This document shows, one piece after another, positions 29,149 through 39,950 of a stretch of DNA of 64,000 bases. The position numbers and the translations under genes were made by a program. The stretch lies in NCBI GenBank assembly GCA_012934845.2, contig WNNJ02000273.1, positions 62,001-126,000 of the forward strand, in the 5' to 3' direction. Source of the DNA: Pomphorhynchus laevis (Eukaryota; Acanthocephala; Palaeacanthocephala; Echinorhynchida; Pomphorhynchidae). The notes under the pieces are model-generated. The model was not told where the DNA came from and did not search any database. It saw only the letters and a program-made list of their open reading frames with translations. Position 1 is the first letter of the stretch; each line of letters opens with the position of its first letter.

Positions 29149-30462
29149 ATGAACTCACATCCACTCTCGATATTCTCTTGCCCTTCAAGTCTCACCCACA
29201 CCGTCGCTTGCACCGTGCCCCATGGTTTGACATCCAATGCCTACTCTCAAAGCGTCGACTCCGCCATGCTTTTCGAGTATATCACCGCTCTCTCAGACGC
29301 GATTTCCGCTCGATCACTCCGTCTTTCCGTGATTCCTATCTTGCTCTTCGCCGGTCTCATCACCACCTACTACGTACCAAATGCAACTCCTTTTGGCAGC
29401 TTAAAATCATCACTTCATTCAACTCTAAGACTATGGCATACTTTTAACTCAATCTTTGCTCGCTCTTCTTCGCCGTGCAACATTAATGCCAATGATTATT
29501 CGTCATTTCTCCAGACAAAAGTATCCACGTTGCTCTCTCACACCCCGGTCTCCATCCTATCCCACTCTGCCCAGTCTAATCTCATCCTTTCGGAACTCTT
29601 TCATCTTCTCACTGTATCACCTACAGAAGTATGTCCTCATGTCCTTGCCCAACAAAACCTCACCAGCCGATCCCCTGCCTACTCACATATTAAAATCTAT
29701 ATGCTCATCGATATCCTCCATTTCTCACAACCTTGTTTAACTCGTCTATCCGCAGTCGTATCTTCCCTTCACACTGGAAATCCGCAATCGTTCGTCCCCT
29801 CCTTAAGAAACAATCGCTCGACCCCTTCCTTCTAGCTATCGCCCCATTTCACTACTCCCTACTCTTTCAAAGCTCTTAGAACGCCTCATCTTAATACAAA
29901 TCAACGCTTATCTCTCCTCATCCAATCTCTACCCTCCTTTCCAATCCGCTTTCCGCTCTAATCACTCGACAGAAATCGCATGCATAAAAGTGTACAACGA
30001 CTTACTCATTTCTCGAGACAAGGCTCTATATAGTGTTCTCATCTCCCTCGACCTCTCCTCCGCATTCGACATTGTCGACCACTCCGTCCTCCTTTCTCGC
30101 CTTCGTTATGATTACGGCTTTTCTTCCACCTCCGTAGCATGGTTAGCCTCATATCTATCCGACCGTTCCTTTCGCGTCTGTTCTAATTCATCATCCTCCC
30201 CTCCCATCCCTATTTTTTGCGGGGTCCCACAAGGTTCAGTCCTAGGTACCCTGCTTTTCTCTCTTCTGCTTGGCGATCTCTCTCCATTTATCAAACCTTT
30301 CTCCTTTAACGTCATGCAATACGTCGATGACATTTTCATCTATGATCATGCACTTGCCCATCGCATACACGATATCGACAATTCTGCATCCAACTGTCTT
30401 TCTTCTATCTACAAATCTCTCTCATCTTTATATCGTTCTAAACACCGAAAAGTCGAACCTGA
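29149..30462 (+). pseudogene. LINE B2 RT, fingers and palm
   Basis: Linker (HPHRRLHRAPWFDIQCLLSK), then in shifting frames HILKSICSSIS, YNDLLISRDKALYSVLISL, DLSSAFDIVDHSVLLSRLRY, SYLSDRSFRVCSNS, GVPQGSVLGTLLFSLLLGDL and the catalytic box VMQYVDDIFIYDH. The last ORF (29990-30466) is 158 codons. YVDD rather than YADD still keeps both aspartates. Truncated at 30462. Confidence 0.85.
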
Positions 30463-30469
30463 TTAGTGA

Positions 30470-30999
30470 ACATCATTGGTGAGAAAATACTGAAGCTCTA
30501 AGGTTGAAAATTATATCTGTAATGTATCGATAAAAATGCAGGAAGTGAAAACGAACACTATGTCAGTAAAAACTACTGGCATGTAAACTATACACCAAAA
30601 ATTTTCATAATAATTTATCATTCTTTAATGTTTTTAGCACAATTGGGTACACAAAATTCACATTTACAGGATAAAATAACGAATATAAAGATGAAGTCGT
30701 TTCACAAGTGTAGAGGCAAAATAGAATGAAAAACAAATTAATGAGTATGGACTAACAACCTACATCTAAAAGCGATGCGAGCGAAAAATAAAAGCGAAAT
30801 AATGTCTATCACTAATTGACAAGGTAACTGTCAAGTTCTTTGCTTTAATAGTGAAGCAATTAACAAAGTATGTGTACGAACTTGTCATTGACCAAAAGTT
30901 ATGCTCATTTTTTATGATTGCAAACTTTATTTTGTTGGATGTTATCATGGCCTCGAAATTGTTATGATCGATAATATATCGTTATGATTTTATTAAAAC
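30470..30999. other. Noncoding, nothing recognised
   Basis: No frame with family similarity and no repeat matching elsewhere in the window. Confidence 0.6.
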
Positions 31000-31165
31000 G
31001 AATATTGATTATAAAGAAGGTATATATCTATATTTAAACAAATATAAAGGTGTTCCAATTAGGAGCCCAATTATAGTTGACTTAATTGTAATCTTTATCG
31101 AAAATGAGTTTGTTCATAAGTGTGTAAAAAAGAGTTATGAAATGTTTAAAAGTTTACTTTAAAGC
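31000..31165 (+). mobile_element. Family F fragment 1
   Basis: Encodes KGVPIRSPIIVDL and ENEFVHKCVKKSYEMFK, matching the RT motif-B segment of other F copies (KGVPMGGNSSPIIADLF, EYEFVHNCVKTNSKLYK). A short, degenerate piece. Confidence 0.65.
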
Positions 31166-31550
31166 AATTAACTGTTTATACATTAAATATTAATTATTTA
31201 TTGTTTCATTATTTTATGTAATAAAATTAATTTTTTTTAAATAAAAAAATTGTATAGTTTGTGATATTTCAGTATCGTTAAGTTGGAAGGTTTCCGTCTT
31301 GAGCAACCTCTAACAGGCACGCTGCACTTTTAAAAATATAAATTTTATAGATATTATATAAAGTATTATTATATTAATATTTAATATAATATTAAATTTT
31401 ATAATATTTATATAAAAGAGAAAATATAATATTATGTATTTATAATATTATAATTAATATTATAAAAATTATAATTAAATAATTCTTGATTACTAACCAC
31501 TTACAATAACAACTACATACAATAATAATCAAAAAGAAAAGTGTATCGTA
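31166..31550. repeat. Very AT-rich low-complexity tract
   Basis: Runs of TATAAT/TTAATATT words, especially 31330-31480. No coding signal. Confidence 0.75.
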
Positions 31551-32005
31551 CCAGCGCGAATTTACAAGTACCGGCCAGCGCGAACTCGAATAAATTTTTT
31601 GACCTCAACACAAAGTATGGTCATTATCATTGTAAACAATGCATAAAGGAAAAGTCTAGAGCTTTGCCTAGGTGTTGTGCGTGCTCTGTTTCGGCAGCTA
31701 AATGCAAATGATGAGTATGTGCAAGAGAGAAGAAACAGCGTATTAACTGCTTGGCTCCGAATTGAACGAGCAATATTCATTCTTACACCAATGAGAGCAC
31801 GGGTGAAGCCCTCAACACTTGCTCACTTATGACCCAACAGCCAAGTACACTGTCATCCCAAACAAACATTCTGATAAATGCATCTTCTGACCTGAGCACA
31901 CACTATAATAATAAGCTGACTTCATCACTCACTGTGATAGAACAAGATAATCTTTTGGACGATATCTATAAAGAAGTAATACAGTAGAAGCCTCACCACT
32001 TTAAA

Positions 32006-33830
32006 TTGCCAAGATGCCGTGCGAGAAATGTCTTTGTTGAAACGCTGGCTAGTTTGTACAGTTCCGCCGTTAATGACCTGGGATCAATTCATATGAGTAT
32101 CAAAATGGCAACGGTACTCTGCCAATTGGTACTTCAACGAATCCCTTTCACTGGTATTGCAGCCAGACGTAAAACGCTTGAAAGGAGAATCATTCTATGG
32201 CAAGATAAAAACCTAACATATATCATAGCTGAGGCTCGAATTCTTCAAAAAATCTAGCGAACAATCGATGCAGTCGGCTTTCTAAAACCGAACAATGGCC
32301 CAAAAGATTTATTCAGCTATTCTCGTCAGGAAAAACAAATGATACGATGAAGATTTTACAATGCCCTACGGGAACATTAAAAATATTATCCCTAGACGAA
32401 GAAGTAGAAGACGTTTCGGTAAGGAGGAGGTTGGAACAACTCCATCCAACGCCTGCAAAGATTTGAGCTAGAGCAATGCTAAACAGTATTATGCCCAGCA
32501 TAATTGATCATCATTCAGTGCAGTTCGAATATATAAAAGTTGCCGAAATAATTCGAGTAGCTAATAGATCACAAGGAGCAGCTTATCCATCAGGTGTTGA
32601 TGCCCAGAGCTTTTGTTCAATGCTCAAATACTTTGGCCGGGAATCGCTAATGTTGGCTACTAGCCTAGCGGAACTTACTGTGTGATGGCGTCCAATCCTA
32701 TTCCGTCAAAATTTCTCGAAGCATTTACATCCAGCAGATTATTGACCTTTGACAAGAGTCCCGGTATCCGTCCAATAGGGGTTGGTGAAATCTCAAAGCG
32801 GGTAATTTGCAAAGTTATCGCTCGTCGTATTGGTGATCATCTTCAAGCAGTTGCTGGATGCCAACAGCTCTGTGCGGGACAGAGATGTGGGGTTGAAGCT
32901 TTCATTCATTTTGTTGAAAAACTTTCGCAGGACAACCCTGGATATTGTGTTCTTCAACTTTACGCTAGTAATGCTTTCAACCGTGTAAACCATCTGCTCG
33001 CGCTAGAGAATATAAGATTCACGGTTCCGGTGCTAACGACGATATTACGAAATATCTACGGAACAAACTCTACACTTTCAGTTTAGGATGAAGTAATATT
33101 ATCTAAAAAGGGATTTACTCAAGGAGATCCCTTGGCAATGTTGGCTTTCTCAGCAGCCACTCTACCGCTTATAAAGCGCCTCACACACCTGTCCAGGAGT
33201 AATACACATGATATGCCGATGACGGAATTTGTGTTGGAACGCCTGATGATTTGCTTGCGGTTTGGGAGGCAATATGTCAAATCGGGACTCAATATGGTTT
33301 TTTTATAAACAAAGAAAAGTGCCGACTCCTTACTCAAAGCAGTAACCAATCCGAGGCAAGGAATATTTTTTAAAACGCTGAGACCAACATAATGACATCA
33401 GGAATGCGTGTACTTGGGTCTGTCATTGGTGATATAGTCTACACTGACAAATTAGTGAAGTCGAAAGTCAAAGAATGTTAGGTGCTGCTAAGCAGACTAA
33501 TCGAGATTGCAAAGGAAGAACCCCCAGATAGCATATGCCGCGATTACGCAATCATCACAATTTAAATGGGTATTCCTCATACGTTCATGTCTAACTCAAA
33601 TGATGCCTACGACGAACTATCACTTTACATTAAACAAAATTTATACCTGCCATTATTGGGATCGAACTAAATGTAGTAGGGCAGTCAGTTTGTTTCTTGC
33701 CTTTAAATGAAGGTGGACTTGGCATTAATGATCCCTCCGCTAGTCCCGAATTGGATTGGGAGCGTTCCAGGAAACTAAGCAAACCTTTACTATATGGCTT
33801 TATAGAGTAAGAACTTAGATCATGCCTAAG
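32006..33830 (+). pseudogene. Family E reverse transcriptase
   Basis: Fragments in several frames: 32006-32257 (RARNVFVETLASLYSSAV), 32682-33086 (FDKSPGIRPIGVGEISKRVI, QLCAGQRCGVEAFIHFVEKL, LYASNAFNRVNHLLALENIR), KKGFTQGDPLAMLAF (about 33110-33150), then RYADDGICVGTPDDLLAVWE (33205-33265), FFINKEKCRLL and MRVLGSVIGDI. The catalytic YADD is intact, but the frame is not. RPIGVGE and QLCAGQ are the family signature, also in E1. Confidence 0.78.
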
Positions 33831-33999
33831 AGAAATAATAAATCTTATAAATAATGAGAAGGCACAAATCAATGCCCAAATAAGACAGCAAGTACTGAAC
33901 AATAGTGACCCCATCGGCGCGCGTCTGTGTCTTGCGAAAATTAAAGGTACATCATCGTAGCTGTCTTGCAAACCTCTACGTGCGAAAAACCTGAACCTA

Positions 34000-34705
34000 A
34001 GCCCTGTTAAATTTCGCAATGCCTTGGCATCACGCTACGGCTGGAACCTTCCATTTGTCCCACACAAATGCATATGCAGAGAGGAATTCAGCATTATTCA
34101 TACTCTTTCCTGTCAAACGGGAGGGATGTCAACAATCGACATAACATCCTAAGGAACCTTGTTGCAAAATAACTGTCCAATGTGTGCTCTGCTGTGGCAA
34201 TCGAGCCAGTACTTCAGCCACTTGATAAAAATATGATTTTTGAAAGATCATCAAGAACAATAGATCGAGATGCCAGGTTAGACATGGACTGCGCAAATTG
34301 TTTGAAAGCATGACGGAGCGGTCAATGTTGGACGTTTGCTCATTTAATCACCTAGCCCCGTCAAATTCTTCCAACAACACCACTCTTTTCCAATATCACG
34401 AGAGACGAAAGCGTGCCAAGTACGAGGAGAGATTGTACCGGTATGAAAGAGCATCATCCATACCCTTTGTCATCTCAGGAAACGGCGCTATTGGATCGGC
34501 GGCGGACTTGACGATCAAAATAATTGCGTCACTAAGTGCGGGCAGGGGATTACACACTTATAGTGATCTGATAAGAAAATTGCGATCCAAAATAAGCATC
34601 GTTATTGCCAGGTCTGCATTAATGTGCATCCGGGCTGTACGATCAACGAGGGGATATTCTACTAGCGCTGCTACTCGACAAACGGAGTACACTAAATGTA
34701 ATTAA
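34000..34705 (+). pseudogene. Family E C-terminal CCHC finger and nuclease-like domain
   Basis: KFRNALASRYGWNLPFVPHK leads to C-x-C-x7-H-x4-C (CICREEFSIIHTLSC), comparable to the CCHC knuckle before R2-type nucleases. Then a DARLDM block (34270-34285), TERSMLDVCSFNHLAPSNSS, FQYHERRKRAKYEERLYRYE, SIPFVISGNGAIG and ARSALMCIRAVRS. A D...D-V spacing around DARLDM and MLDV could be a PD-(D/E)XK core. That assignment is inference from motif order. Confidence 0.65.
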
Positions 34706-34831
34706 TAATTAATTGAAACTTATTACAGTCAAATTTTGGTGTTTATTTTTCTTTTGCTATAAATAAAATGTTTTCTCTTTAAAAAAATTATAATATCATA
34801 AATTAAATTATAATATTATAATATAGATAAA

Positions 34832-34876
34832 ATTCTAGATAAAAACATACGTCTGGAAGCGTTAATATCAACGCGC
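34832..34876 (+). repeat. 45-bp word repeated at 35955-36000
   Basis: CTAGATAAAAACATACGTCT and the following GGAAGCGTTAATATCAAC recur with a few differences at 35955-35997. The two copies flank the B 3' end and the J fragment, so they may mark one old insertion or a duplication. Confidence 0.6.
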
Positions 34877-35012
34877 TCCCTCCTTTATCACATTCAAACA
34901 CCTCCTCCGTTCATACCTTCTCGACACATGATCTACATTTTTATTTTTTGTGTGGTCATTTAAGCATCGCTGGCACTCATTTGCCACGTTAAAATAAATC
35001 TTTTTTTATAAA
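34872..35012 (+). mobile_element. LINE B 3' end fragment
   Basis: Encodes the last residues of ORF2 (PSFITFKHLLRSYLLDT), then the 3' UTR with a decayed stem-loop (34964-34977) and GCCACGTTAAAATAAATC. A 5'-truncated LINE of only 140 bp. Confidence 0.85.
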
Positions 35013-35240
35013 GCGCTTAATAAATCTTAGCGTTTGCTCAGGTGGACGTCCTCTTGAAAACAAGTCGCGCGATTGCCCAAGTACACCACAAGAACACCTT
35101 AACACTCTTTCTTAATGATAGACGCTGGGCCCGTTTTAGAGCTCACCTTGCTCTCTTCAGGACATCCTTGAATCTTTTCAAGTCAAATTCGGCTGCTCAT
35201 TTTATCGAAATGGAGACACCCAGATATCTTACTAGATGTG
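35013..35240. repeat. Second copy of the 11610-11740 repeat
   Basis: GCTTAATAAATCTTAGCGTT, then AATGATAGACGCTGGGC, aligns with 11610-11740 at reduced identity. A plus-strand frame (35042-35260) has no recognisable protein. Confidence 0.55.
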
Positions 35241-36000
35241 TAAAGAAAGAGAAGGTTTGATTTATCATAATGGAGGAAAATTTATAGATTGGCATTCTCT
35301 TTATTTTTTATAGCAGCAGGTATGTAACGTAAGAAAACCACTTGGATATATTAAGGATGTTGGAAGGGGACAGTTGGATTTTCAATGTTATAAAGAATTT
35401 GATGATTTAGAAATAGTATCATTACACTTACGTCCTAAGAACTGGGCTGTGGTATCATCAGCGTATATCACAATATACGAATCACGCAAAGGTGGTTTAA
35501 AATAATAATTGAAGCATTAAGATAATATAGGAAAGAGGTGGTTCTTGAGGCACACCGTTGATTGGTTATAACTGTCGCTCATAATGGTCGTCTTTAGAGT
35601 AGAAACGCTTGGTACACAACAGTATTTTCATCCGGTTAACAACTATCCCAGACGCCCCTAGGGGCCTGAGTAAAAAAATATAAAAGTAAATAGAGATTGG
35701 GCCATATACAGCAGAAAAGTCAAGGAAAATAACTACAGATAACTGATAAATGTTATCTTGACTTAATTGATGCACCTCACCAACTGTTTAATGAATCGAG
35801 CGTCGACTAGCTACACATGAAAAACGTGGTAGGGTAAAATTTCGCCTAACAAGATAGACGTAGATTTTACGTGCAAGCGTTTTTTCGTAAATCAAGATGA
35901 GGGAATTTTGAATCGAGATGACCCGCAGATGTTTGGTCAAGTAACCGGATGTTTCCTAGATAAAAATATGCGTTTGGAAACATTAATATCAACAATATAA
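35240..36000 (-). mobile_element. LINE J RT fragment
   Basis: Minus strand, in order: VVIFLDFSAVYGPISI (RT motif A), INGVPQEPPLSYIIL (motif B, about 35520-35575) and VIYADDTTAQFLGRK (motif C, about 35435-35475, YADD intact). The FLDF.A.Y...SI and GVPQ...LS pattern fits I/R1/Jockey-group RTs, different from A-D. Frames shift between the blocks. Confidence 0.65.
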
Positions 36001-36184
36001 AACGGAGTAGCTAATATCATTGTAATGGCGATATCCTATATCTGTCTGTAAAAAGTTGACAGATGCGAATGAATATTGATATCCGGGTTTTGTAGAATCT
36101 TGGTGATGGACCCCGGAATTTTAAGATATTTGTAATAGACAAATACCTACTCCTGAAATCGCACAAAGATGCGATAGGTTAAAA
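36001..36184. other. Noncoding spacer
   Basis: Nothing recognised. Confidence 0.5.
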
Positions 36185-36561
36185 AAAGGATTTATTTTGA
36201 CGTGGCAAATGCGTGCCAGCGCACGCTTACATGACCACAACAAAACAAGACTGTGAATCAGGTGTCGAGAAGGTGTGAACGGAGGAGGTGTTTGAATGTG
36301 ATAAAGGAGGGAGCGCGGCGGACGTCGAGAGGAAGTTGATTCCAGGCGAGTGAGGCGGCGACGAGGAAGGATCGGAGACCGTAGTTGTTGGAGTAATTAG
36401 GAACGTGGAGTAAGATGGTATGACAGGAACGAAGCGATAGCGAGGTGGGGCGAGTATCGTCTAAGAAAGGAAGGTTGATAAACGATGGGGAGCCGACAGC
36501 GATGATACGAAAAGTAACGAGAAGGAGGCAGAGTTTGATGCGGATGTGGATGGTGGGCCAG
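36185..36561 (-). mobile_element. LINE B copy 4, 5'-truncated 3' end
   Basis: Minus-strand ORF2 C-terminal region (HPHPHQTL to FKHLLRSHLLDT) followed by the 3' UTR: stem-loop 36225-36210 (GCGTGC-GCTG-GCACGC) and CACGTCAAAATAAATCC. It begins abruptly at about 36561. The C-terminal frame is broken at least once. Confidence 0.87.
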
Positions 36562-36990
36562 GAGGTTGCGACGTGAGAGTGGATATATAATTATGCAAGG
36601 AAATCGGCTCCTCCAAAACACTAAACTGTTTTTAAAAATTGTCCATTTTATATTCAACTAAACACCATCGCCACTATTTCATCGCTACATCGAGTTGCTA
36701 ATATGAATGCTAAACACTTGAACACTGTAATGTGAATTCGATATTTTACATTTTTAACATTTTAAACTTTTGAAGGTACAAAATAATAAAACAAACACAA
36801 AAGTTAATAAAAAATAATACCAAATTAAAAATACGAAAGATACAGGAACATAAAGCAAACATATAAGAATTATATCAGATAATTGAATGTACATATATTA
36901 AATGATTATTAAATTATTGTTAATTAAATAATAATATATAATTATCAATAATTTAATAATTTTTTATTAGATTTAATATAACTATATTAA
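36562..36990. other. AT-rich noncoding stretch
   Basis: No coding or repeat signal beyond AT-rich simple sequence at 36900-36985. Confidence 0.6.
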
Positions 36991-36993
36991 AAT

Positions 36994-37640
36994 ATGTCAG
37001 CAACTCTAAGCTATGCTCGTAACGTTGTCTACATAATAATAAGTCATATTAGTCATTCATCTCTCAAGACTCGCATGAATACGGACAGACTGTGTTCGAA
37101 GAGACGACGTGTTATTTATTTATTGAAAATTTGTTTCAAATTCCTGCCTGTCGAATGTTTTAAGATTCCTTACAACGCATTGGTTCGTCCTCACATCGAG
37201 TACATCATTCAATCAACCTTTTTATGTACTAAATATGAGATAAATTCACTCGATAATATACTCAGACGAGGATCTCGATTATGTGCAACAATTCTACATT
37301 GTCCTTGCACCGAAAGACTCAAAATATTATACATGTGTTCTATCCGGCCTTGTTTGATGTTAAGATTTAATAGTCATGTATGAGATTGCTAAAAGTTATG
37401 ACGGATTCCTCTCGGCTTATGTGGGCTTTAAGCACCGCACTTGTCATCAAGGACAAAGTTTGGATCTTAGAACACAATATCATGGAAAGTGTCTCAGTTT
37501 ATATAGTGTTTCACATCGTGCCGTAGGTGTATGAAACATGTTACCGGATACTTTAGTACGTGTAGACAGTATTGTTACATTCAAAAGGTGACTTTTGGAA
37601 TGGATACACCATCCCGACCAAGAAACGATTCGAATGGTAT
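36994..37640 (+). pseudogene. LINE C-like RT C-terminal fragment
   Basis: ARNVVYIIISHISHSS, ICFKFLPVECFKIPYNALVR, HIEYIIQSTFLCTKYEINSL, DNILRRGSRLCATILHCP, then after a frame change GQSLDLRTQYHG, SHRAVGV and MLPDTLVRVDSIVTFKR. These follow the thumb and RGHSL...WN.LP region of LINE C, but the sequence is clearly diverged, so it is a sister family or an old copy. Confidence 0.75.
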
Positions 37641-37838
37641 ACCCAAGAAGCGATTCGAATGTTATACCCGACTGATTGAACACAATTTCAAAAATTTTAC
37701 CGTAATTTTTTATTCTGTTTTGTTTTGGTAAGCAGAGTGAACAGACTTAGGGCTTTGTCTTGTAAATTAACAATAATATCATTATATTGTTATAAGCTTA
37801 ACTATCTTGTTATCCCTATTAACTAATTACACTTTCAG
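37641..37838. other. Noncoding spacer
   Basis: Nothing recognised. Confidence 0.5.
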
Positions 37839-37899
37839 TTCCGCGAGCGAAGCGAGCGGAAAATCTTTTCCACCAAGATTGTAAAACAATCAAACTACA

Positions 37900-38060
37900 A
37901 TCTTCGACGACAACCAACGACAACCTTCGACGACAACTAACGACAACCATCCGCTTGACAATTATCGACAACCATCGACGACATCCGCTCGCTACTTACA
38001 ACTAACGACTACTTACAACTAACGCGAACTAATTACAACTAACGACTTGCAGACTAACGG
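37900..38060 (+). repeat. CGACAAC-rich leader of LINE A2
   Basis: Irregular reiteration of CGACGACAACYAACGACAAC and CTTACAACTAACGAC words in the 5' UTR. LINE A1 does not keep a comparable array, so it may be specific to this subfamily. Confidence 0.65.
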
Positions 38061-38129
38061 AGTTTAAGCATTCTTGATTATAACTAACTAATTAACATTT
38101 TATTACGGCAAAGAGAAAGCTAACTAAAA

Positions 38130-39483
38130 ATGTCGACCAGCAACTCAAGTCCGTCAAGGAAGCTTACATCGAAAAGCAAATTGGATGCGACAACAAAAAC
38201 TGCAATGTTTGGACTCACATTGTCATTCCTTTCACTGGCGAGGACAACGTTTCAAATCAGAATTTCCTCTGCGGCTTCTATTGCGCTGTCATCGTAGGTA
38301 AGCTAATAAAGAATGACCACTCAAACGGTGGAGACGTTCTGAACGCTAACAAAACAGATTTGTGCTCAATAAATAAACTTGATGATATCTCTCAATCGAC
38401 TCAGACCGCTGTTATACATGGAACATCAACAAACGACAACATATCTTCCAATCTATCGTCGTCATCCGTTTGCTTACTAACTCCTTCGTCATCTATGAAA
38501 CCCGTTCTTGAAACTTCTCTCTCACACACTCCTCCTTTAACTACGGATAAAACTTCCTTTAATCTTCATCTTCCTAACAATCCAAACAGTAAAGGCCTTC
38601 ATCTCGTACCTCATTTTTCCTATTCATCCCCACATCTAAATGCATATCATACTTCTTTCTTCTCTTCACGTACTCCTAACTCTACCTATACCGTAACACT
38701 TCTCAATAATTTACATCCTTCTCTCAAAATTATCTCCAGTAACATCTCCGTTCAACCTATTCAACAATCCACTTCTGTCACACATGCTCCAACCGTATCA
38801 CCTATCAATAATTTACATCGTTCCGTCAAAATCATCTCCAGTAACATCTCCGATCAACCGATTCAACACTTCACTCTTATCACACATGATCCAAACTATC
38901 TTAAATCTTCACTTAGCACCCCTGACATTCCCACATTTATCTGCTCTTCTGCCGCTACTGCTACCAGGTCTGTCCGTCCACCACTACGTAATCGTGTTCC
39001 TTCGCGCGATCGATGCATTATCATATCTAATTAAAAGGTTTCCGAATCTGCTTCTCCTCAATGTCGCCTCGATGATTATGTATCTGCTTTCAGGTCTATC
39101 ATAGCAACCAGTCTTCCTGATAATAATCCATCCCTCTTCAATAATATCGCTCCTGTATCTTTGATCCGTTAAAACAAATCCACTAAATCCAATCATCTCA
39201 GTCCTCTACTCCTAAAAATCGTTTCCGACATAGTTTACATGCATCCTTGGTACTTTCCCAACGTTTTAAACTTCTTACCACTTCGTCTACTTGTCGTATC
39301 TTTCCTGACCGCTCCCCTTCTGATATTGCCCAGCTCAATTTAGCTCGCATTGAGAAACATCGACGTAAAACAAACGCCGAGTCATCCTTATCTATACGTC
39401 AAATCAATGGAAATTTTCACGTTGTACACACAAGGCTAAAAATTCGATGGTGTCCCATCTCTCCCCCTTGTCTTCTTCGCTAG
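38130..39483 (+). pseudogene. LINE A2 ORF1
   Basis: Begins at ATG 38130 (MSTSNSSPS). In another frame the finger is visible as GCDNKNCNVW ... NFLCGFYC. Then a Ser/Thr linker (frame 38360-39034), RNRVPSRDRCIIISN ending in a stop where A1 reads ISNLK, and after further shifts SQRFKLLTTSSTCRIFPDRS, SPSDIAQLNLARIEKHRR and SLSIRQINGNF. The last 79 codons (39247-39483) run to the normal ORF1 stop. Confidence 0.82.
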
Positions 39484-39499
39484 TCGATCTCGCTCCTAA

Positions 39500-39950
39500 G
39501 CATACTTTTCGTATTAGTATATTCAACACTCGCTCCATTCTTCATAAAGCTGATATGCTCCTTGATATCTCGGTGACTTTAACATTCGTCTTGATCGCCC
39601 GGCTGACTCTGACTCTATCACTTTAACTAATCTTTTTCTGATTTTAACTATAAATTACTTTCAACAAGCCCAACTCATATTCTCGGCGGTGCTCTCGACA
39701 TCATTGCTGTCCCTATCTGCTTCAATGAATATACTTCCTTGTCAATTACTGATCCCGGTTTGTCCGATCATTTCCTTGTCACTCTTACTCTTACTCGTCC
39801 CCATCCTCCGTCTCCGCCTCCACCGATATCCACACCAAGTCGACCCTGGAAACTTCTCGATATTCCTATTCTCTGCACAGCCTTACTCAATTCTTTACTC
39901 TTTTCACTTCCTCTTAACTATCTCTCTCCCGATGATCTATGCATCCTGAT
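39500..39950 (+). pseudogene. LINE A2 endonuclease remnant with internal deletion
   Basis: The start of the domain (NTRSILHKADMLLDI, to about 39570) is joined directly to LGDFNIRLDRPADSDS (from about 39573). About 125 residues present in A1, including TESW and GGIVAIAR, are gone. GGALDIIAVP and LSDHFLVTLTL remain. This copy cannot nick DNA. Confidence 0.85.

Larger units (their letters stand above)
22759..29582 (+). repeat. Segmental duplication, copy 2
   Basis: Counterpart of 1129-6013. It keeps the full LINE C RT, LINE D and the D downstream sequence that copy 1 has lost, so copy 2 is closer to the original. At its left edge C2 starts at SDHC of the endonuclease. At its right edge LINE B2 continues past the point where B1 was cut. 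Confidence 0.9.
27386..30462 (+). mobile_element. LINE B copy 2 (chimeric lineage), 3'-truncated
   Basis: Duplicate of B1 up to 29582, then continuing through RT fingers and palm to about 30462, where it stops after LNTEKS-equivalent sequence. No thumb, C-terminal region or 3' tail. Carries the 141-bp RT insert at 28144-28284. Confidence 0.88.
31551..34705 (+). mobile_element. Family E copy 3: RT plus CCHC and restriction-like nuclease region
   Basis: Most complete E copy, about 3.1 kb. In order: N-terminal region with ALERRL-like block (KTLERRIILWQDKNLTYII, 32175-32230), RT fingers (PGIRPIGVGEISKRVI), palm to YADD (33210-33222), LGSVIGDI, EGGLGINDPS, a CCHC-like finger and a C-terminal domain. 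This order (RT, then CCHC, then nuclease) is that of LINEs with a restriction-enzyme-like endonuclease. The exact clade (R2, R4, NeSL or Hero-like) is not decided. Many stops and frameshifts. Confidence 0.75.

Noticed and set aside
35042-35260. 72-residue plus-strand frame near 35 kb
   Set aside because: It overlaps a dispersed repeat also found at 11.6 kb, where the frame is not conserved.
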